Positions 63,901 through 64,000 of a stretch of DNA of 64,000 bases are shown piece by piece; position 1 is the first letter of the stretch, and each line of letters starts with the position of its first letter. Made by a program: the position numbers and the translations under genes. Below the pieces are notes generated by a model. It had not been told where the DNA came from and ran no database searches. It worked only from the letters and a program-made list of their open reading frames with translations. This DNA is from Thermoplasmata archaeon (GTDB lineage: Archaea > Thermoplasmatota > Thermoplasmata > Halarchaeoplasmatales > Halarchaeoplasmataceae): contig PWHR01000014.1 of the NCBI GenBank assembly GCA_003554965.1, forward strand, positions 29,667-93,666, written 5' to 3'.

Positions 63901-64000
63901 AGTGACTTTGACAGTATACGATGAGGAAGGAAATCAAGACGAAGATACAATCCAGATTTACGCAGTAGATACCGAAGATCCTATTGCCGATGCAGGAGAG
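54974..64000 (+). CDS. Giant subtilisin-like protease B, C-terminus beyond window
   Basis: The frame is open for 3009 codons to the right edge. It has a signal peptide (1-32: FSVLVIVVVLVTGTVFPVM), propeptide-like domains similar to protease A, and a subtilisin domain with D341 (VAVADSGVGDG), H379 (LGHGTQVTG), N498 (SAGNDGGRG) and S583 (DGTSFGNPLAAG). After it come an S8-associated beta domain (LKITLAWTDEH onward) and about five pairs of jelly-roll (choice-of-anchor J/MAM-like; EDFDGEIPDDWEI, DEWLITPTFDAS) and CARDB-like domains. A fibronectin-like domain, a GATase-like region (IQVAVIDEENYHNGE) and PKD domains (DPIADAGEDIEA) at the edge complete what is visible. The ATG at 54974 follows GAGG seven bases upstream. 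No coiled-coil stalk is seen, but the end is missing. Confidence 0.88.
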   Translation, partial: MLENKPSRTFSVLVIVVVLVTGTVFPVMIGAMAETESFESHSSDETIVLVKEDDEDKLEYINEYGEIIDHYGENILLEIPRQDISELRREYEVDGLESSNQINIKGHTFDTTEGFCDLDTDLKIEGYESENEGIYIVDMIGPVNPEWKEQLEDLGVDVLNYQPNYAYEVVMDPDIAEMVENFDFVDWVGPYQPEFKIHPAVDDALEKEMPFTVRLRPGFEDTTLNQIDTKLDVVSHEDLKEDGLRLTVNIDSLNKIESLAMDNDVYYISPYVEPELHGEMDIQQLGGGMWFMDDEYETRTDLDPEPPEGDPQEPYRKHGDYGAYINQLGHYGDDITVAVADSGVGDGSTGDAGVEDFTGRIIDGYGFGEENDWQDGLGHGTQVTGFIAGDTYHGTGETWDDFEDGDMEYYMGQGLASESEIFATKIFDDGGNFLPTEYYPIIEEPAQRSDAYIHGNSWGAGTMGEYSDSDEIFDQGVRDADRDTDENEEMVVTVSAGNDGGRGGYEQETGSPGNAKNVITVGGNQPYNPGLGYENPHNMADFSSRGWTEDNRIKPDIVAPSESVLSQNTPLDEGDYVAVDGTSFGNPLAAGAASIVVEWYEDNYDEKPSPAMVRAILINTANELDPEIGDTRGHVPNEDEGWGVPDLSKLEHPEKEHMDFLFEDQESLLTTGEVNEYEVSYPDDEEPLKITLAWTDEHAVEGDSAGGSPTLKNNLDLEVESPDGKIYRGNAFNETGGAESDNGFSYADTEVMEVFDHSEDGWDDANNVQNVFIPPEEIETGSYSIRVKGTNIPADSNNDGEANQDYALSVYNSPSKHIPEKDGEIIFDENEYAGDDYVNITLIDAILQDEETHDIDVSSLDSEGSEIENVTVTLYEDEENPGTFKGSLQLTEDEEGEGLFVQHDGEIKGWYWDEDPGHPDDLEEIDENRLGTNSKITETRDVGVSEINQPSERVNAEESHPVEVTVENYGTFDEPSVPVETTIATEKQLLYEDFDGEIPDDWEIDSTASETWEWDETFGGTPMASVDEAPSENQDEWLITPTFDASEAEETHLYLDQSISVTTWESSAEVSISTDGGDSWEEIDSYTSDAGEKEYDISEWADGEEEVQLAFIFESNTHDGWVTDGYDLFEVEVDYIGEVYSDEMTVDIDSDDYETVTFDEWKPSTEAVYYMNSTTSLEEDDDPTNDYETQTITVENINDVGVTEIIDPPEIVSSDETYPVEVEVENFGTFDETEIPVEVLIEGNSVDVTGEEEISLFYEDFDEEIPDDWEINDTASTTWEWDETSDDIPMASIDEESNENQDEWLITPKFDASEAQETILYLDQSVMIDNGWNTVSSAEVSISTDGGDSWEEIDTYSSDAGEKEYDISEWADGEEEVQLAFIFDSDIHSEWVSDGYDLFEVEVYYLGDDDYSDETTIDLYAGENKSVSFDDWTPSDDSEFLMNATTSLDDDDDPTNDYTTQTMELSDVLDVGVTEIHSPEGSYLFDTMIDVEAEVENFGELDIDDVPVEATIEEMVKLLDEDFEDEIPDEWTIDNTTDGSATWHHDESWDGTNMAKIQDCADTSQEEWLISPEFDASEAFDTFLEINHEFYNGIWGDSFGELKISSDAGENWETIDKMDDSDSETEELVYDISDRVEGEEEIQIALVFNAEDHGSTYSHDYWDIYDISVTYKEDAEYIDDITTDIDSESKINVTFEDWEPDNVGEYKVNVTTLLEHDADPSNDYETQFVEILEREHDIGVDDILTPKSLTWNETQTVTSNITNYGDYHETDIPIEANAQRILGIREDFSGDFPPKGWETDDWIQSYSNEAGGEAPEAELYWENIEDDYSYLKSEPVDTNDTEELTLEFKSHIDHYEEYFSARVLVRSDLDEDWSDVSPWNNPVFGDIEADEYEVNITEYIGEETQLKFEFEGDAWNINHWYIDDIRADYIEDGYEYEDEIEIDLDMGETKTTEFEDWNPSTPGDYVFNVTAQHPDESHPENSSFEKDIYVEEVIYDLEATSINRPIEPVFNYEEEVIGTVTNVGNRDITEETVVNMDIKPVHRNMPINEEFSDGLPDGWTIEDRDGNDNTWEWDEEDELMKVTSANEHENDVLWTEVADCSIEDIGEDHRLELEFLSTYQGTNDRDLLISTDGGETYRRIGRDIGEGEMTHDITDIALDEEEVMIGWEFYSEEPEEEDYWKIDDVKISHEYTTEEYFSSATFDDLNVSEEKQLSFENWDPEYYPSEYILTMTTDHEEDENLENVEIVERLKVEEHAPPEPPIDPNPEDGEEDVTHSPVLDVLVTDPNDHHMDVTFYLFDEDGDEIANETDKNVDSGERAEVQFLMIDVDSTFTWHVEADDGIESTSSQTWEFHTYEPEGMWKTTTADINTESPGQVENIEVDWDNDIWSVTGNEVSWDASPDDGAGNDDTEYYSIYRAEDEEGPWDETTKIGTVEADGSENYSYFDEGMADDGEQWSYVVRAVDRVGNMDMNEESVSEMPLPDVTDPNPIDGEEVEELEQTLSVDITTPNHIEEMMEVRFYDGRTHELIAREDGVDENPVEVTWELEESDMGEDHYWFVVGGYEDYDVSKMSPESLFEKEIGTTSDEDIQVAVIDEENYHNGEIENKLEDYLPSEYTVDTLESYEVIENMDEYDEFVIQRFGSDSLAEDFLDSLEDDQGVVYLDSHQGATAEGYSDGIYRLHNVRNDPEFRNSEGGDTDPPTTMNILEDHPIFDKVGEAGEDITLFDGMNNWGSWFDDYSGDLLAEVDYGGGFSGPGVGVSQDDSEILLPAKGIDVFGEADDEGWTEEANQLLANSVEFVAGQAEYEPEGWHFHLLNTVDPVADAGEDIEADQGDMITLDGTDSYNPPSENGGIDAYEWTIEDPTGDVTELQGALVEYTLEYALEYEVTLTVYDEEGNQDEDTIQIYAVDTEDPIADAGEDIEAYQGESVTLDGSGSTDNVGIDEYEWTIDKPTGEEITQYGEQVDYTLEYALEYEVTLTVYDEEGNQDEDTIQIYAVDTEDPIADAGE
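58169..59124 (+). repeat. 810-bp period near-identical duplication in protease B
   Basis: The 146 bp at 58169-58314 recur at 58979-59124 with two mismatches, exactly 810 bp (270 codons) apart, within paired jelly-roll/CARDB domains. Flanking parts of the two domain units are more diverged, so this patch is likely to have been recently copied or converted. Confidence 0.85.
63623..64000 (+). repeat. 267-bp period PKD-domain tandem repeat running off the window
   Basis: A stretch beginning at 63623 recurs at 63890, 267 bp (89 codons) apart, and is identical for at least 111 bp to the window edge. It codes LEYEVTLTVYDEEGNQDEDT and the beginning of the next PKD domain (DPIADAGE). More copies probably follow. 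Confidence 0.85.

Noticed and set aside
37013-64000. Complete integrated mobile element
   Set aside because: No integrase, recombinase, transposase or replication gene was recognised between the repeats, so only att-like repeats are claimed.

Overview
The window is archaeal and euryarchaeal in character. Evidence seen directly includes an intron-containing elongator tRNA-Met, an archaeal CCA-adding enzyme, ribosomal protein eS1 (S3Ae), a family B DNA polymerase, a methanogen-type seryl-tRNA synthetase, NadM, an aldehyde ferredoxin oxidoreductase, and many genes whose TATA box lies about 25-30 bp before the start codon, as expected of leaderless transcripts. Proteins are rich in Asp and Glu, most strikingly the surface proteins, which suggests a salt-adapted organism. 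Thermoplasmatota or a neighbouring lineage is my best guess, from inference only. There are no complete mobile elements, CRISPR arrays or rRNA genes.

Positions 1-36863 look like ordinary chromosome. They hold a partial TPR protein, pyruvate kinase, the two-subunit glycine dehydrogenase (gcvPB/gcvPA), the CCA enzyme, ribulose-phosphate 3-epimerase with a glycosyltransferase, a PolB2-like polymerase and a class V aminotransferase. Next comes a convergent cluster of MoxR/DUF58/DUF4129/DUF4350/DUF1616 proteins (11.8-19.2 kb), probably one envelope-associated system. After it lie an aldehyde ferredoxin oxidoreductase with two MoaD-like partners, RNase H1, an M32 carboxypeptidase, a methyltransferase, an M29 aminopeptidase, a cyanophycinase facing a cyanophycin synthetase, a NadM-PncC fusion, a roadblock protein, a CBS/zinc-ribbon protein, SerRS, a degenerate receiver fused to hemerythrin, and eS1 fused to a helix-hairpin-helix domain.

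From the tRNA-Met gene (36881-37026) to the right edge the character changes. The same two-gene module occurs twice in tandem: a leftward STAND-type regulator (winged helix, NTPase, TPR; about 1040 residues) divergent from a rightward giant secreted subtilisin-like protease (3518 residues, and at least 3009 residues running off the window). A copy of the 3' end of the tRNA plus its downstream DNA recurs at 51643 between the modules, so the first module is bounded by att-like direct repeats. Both protease promoters carry a palindrome with core ACATGT just upstream of the TATA box. Protease A is a catalytic head on Ig-like domains, with a seven-repeat propeller inserted in one of them, then a roughly 500-residue acidic coiled-coil stalk and a C-terminal membrane anchor. 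Protease B carries repeated jelly-roll (choice-of-anchor J/MAM-like), CARDB-like and PKD domains.

My reading is that this is a regulated, duplicated cell-surface protease locus that arose by tRNA-associated insertion or tandem duplication. No database search was possible, so family names rest on recognised motifs. Start codons were chosen from Shine-Dalgarno or TATA spacing where visible.
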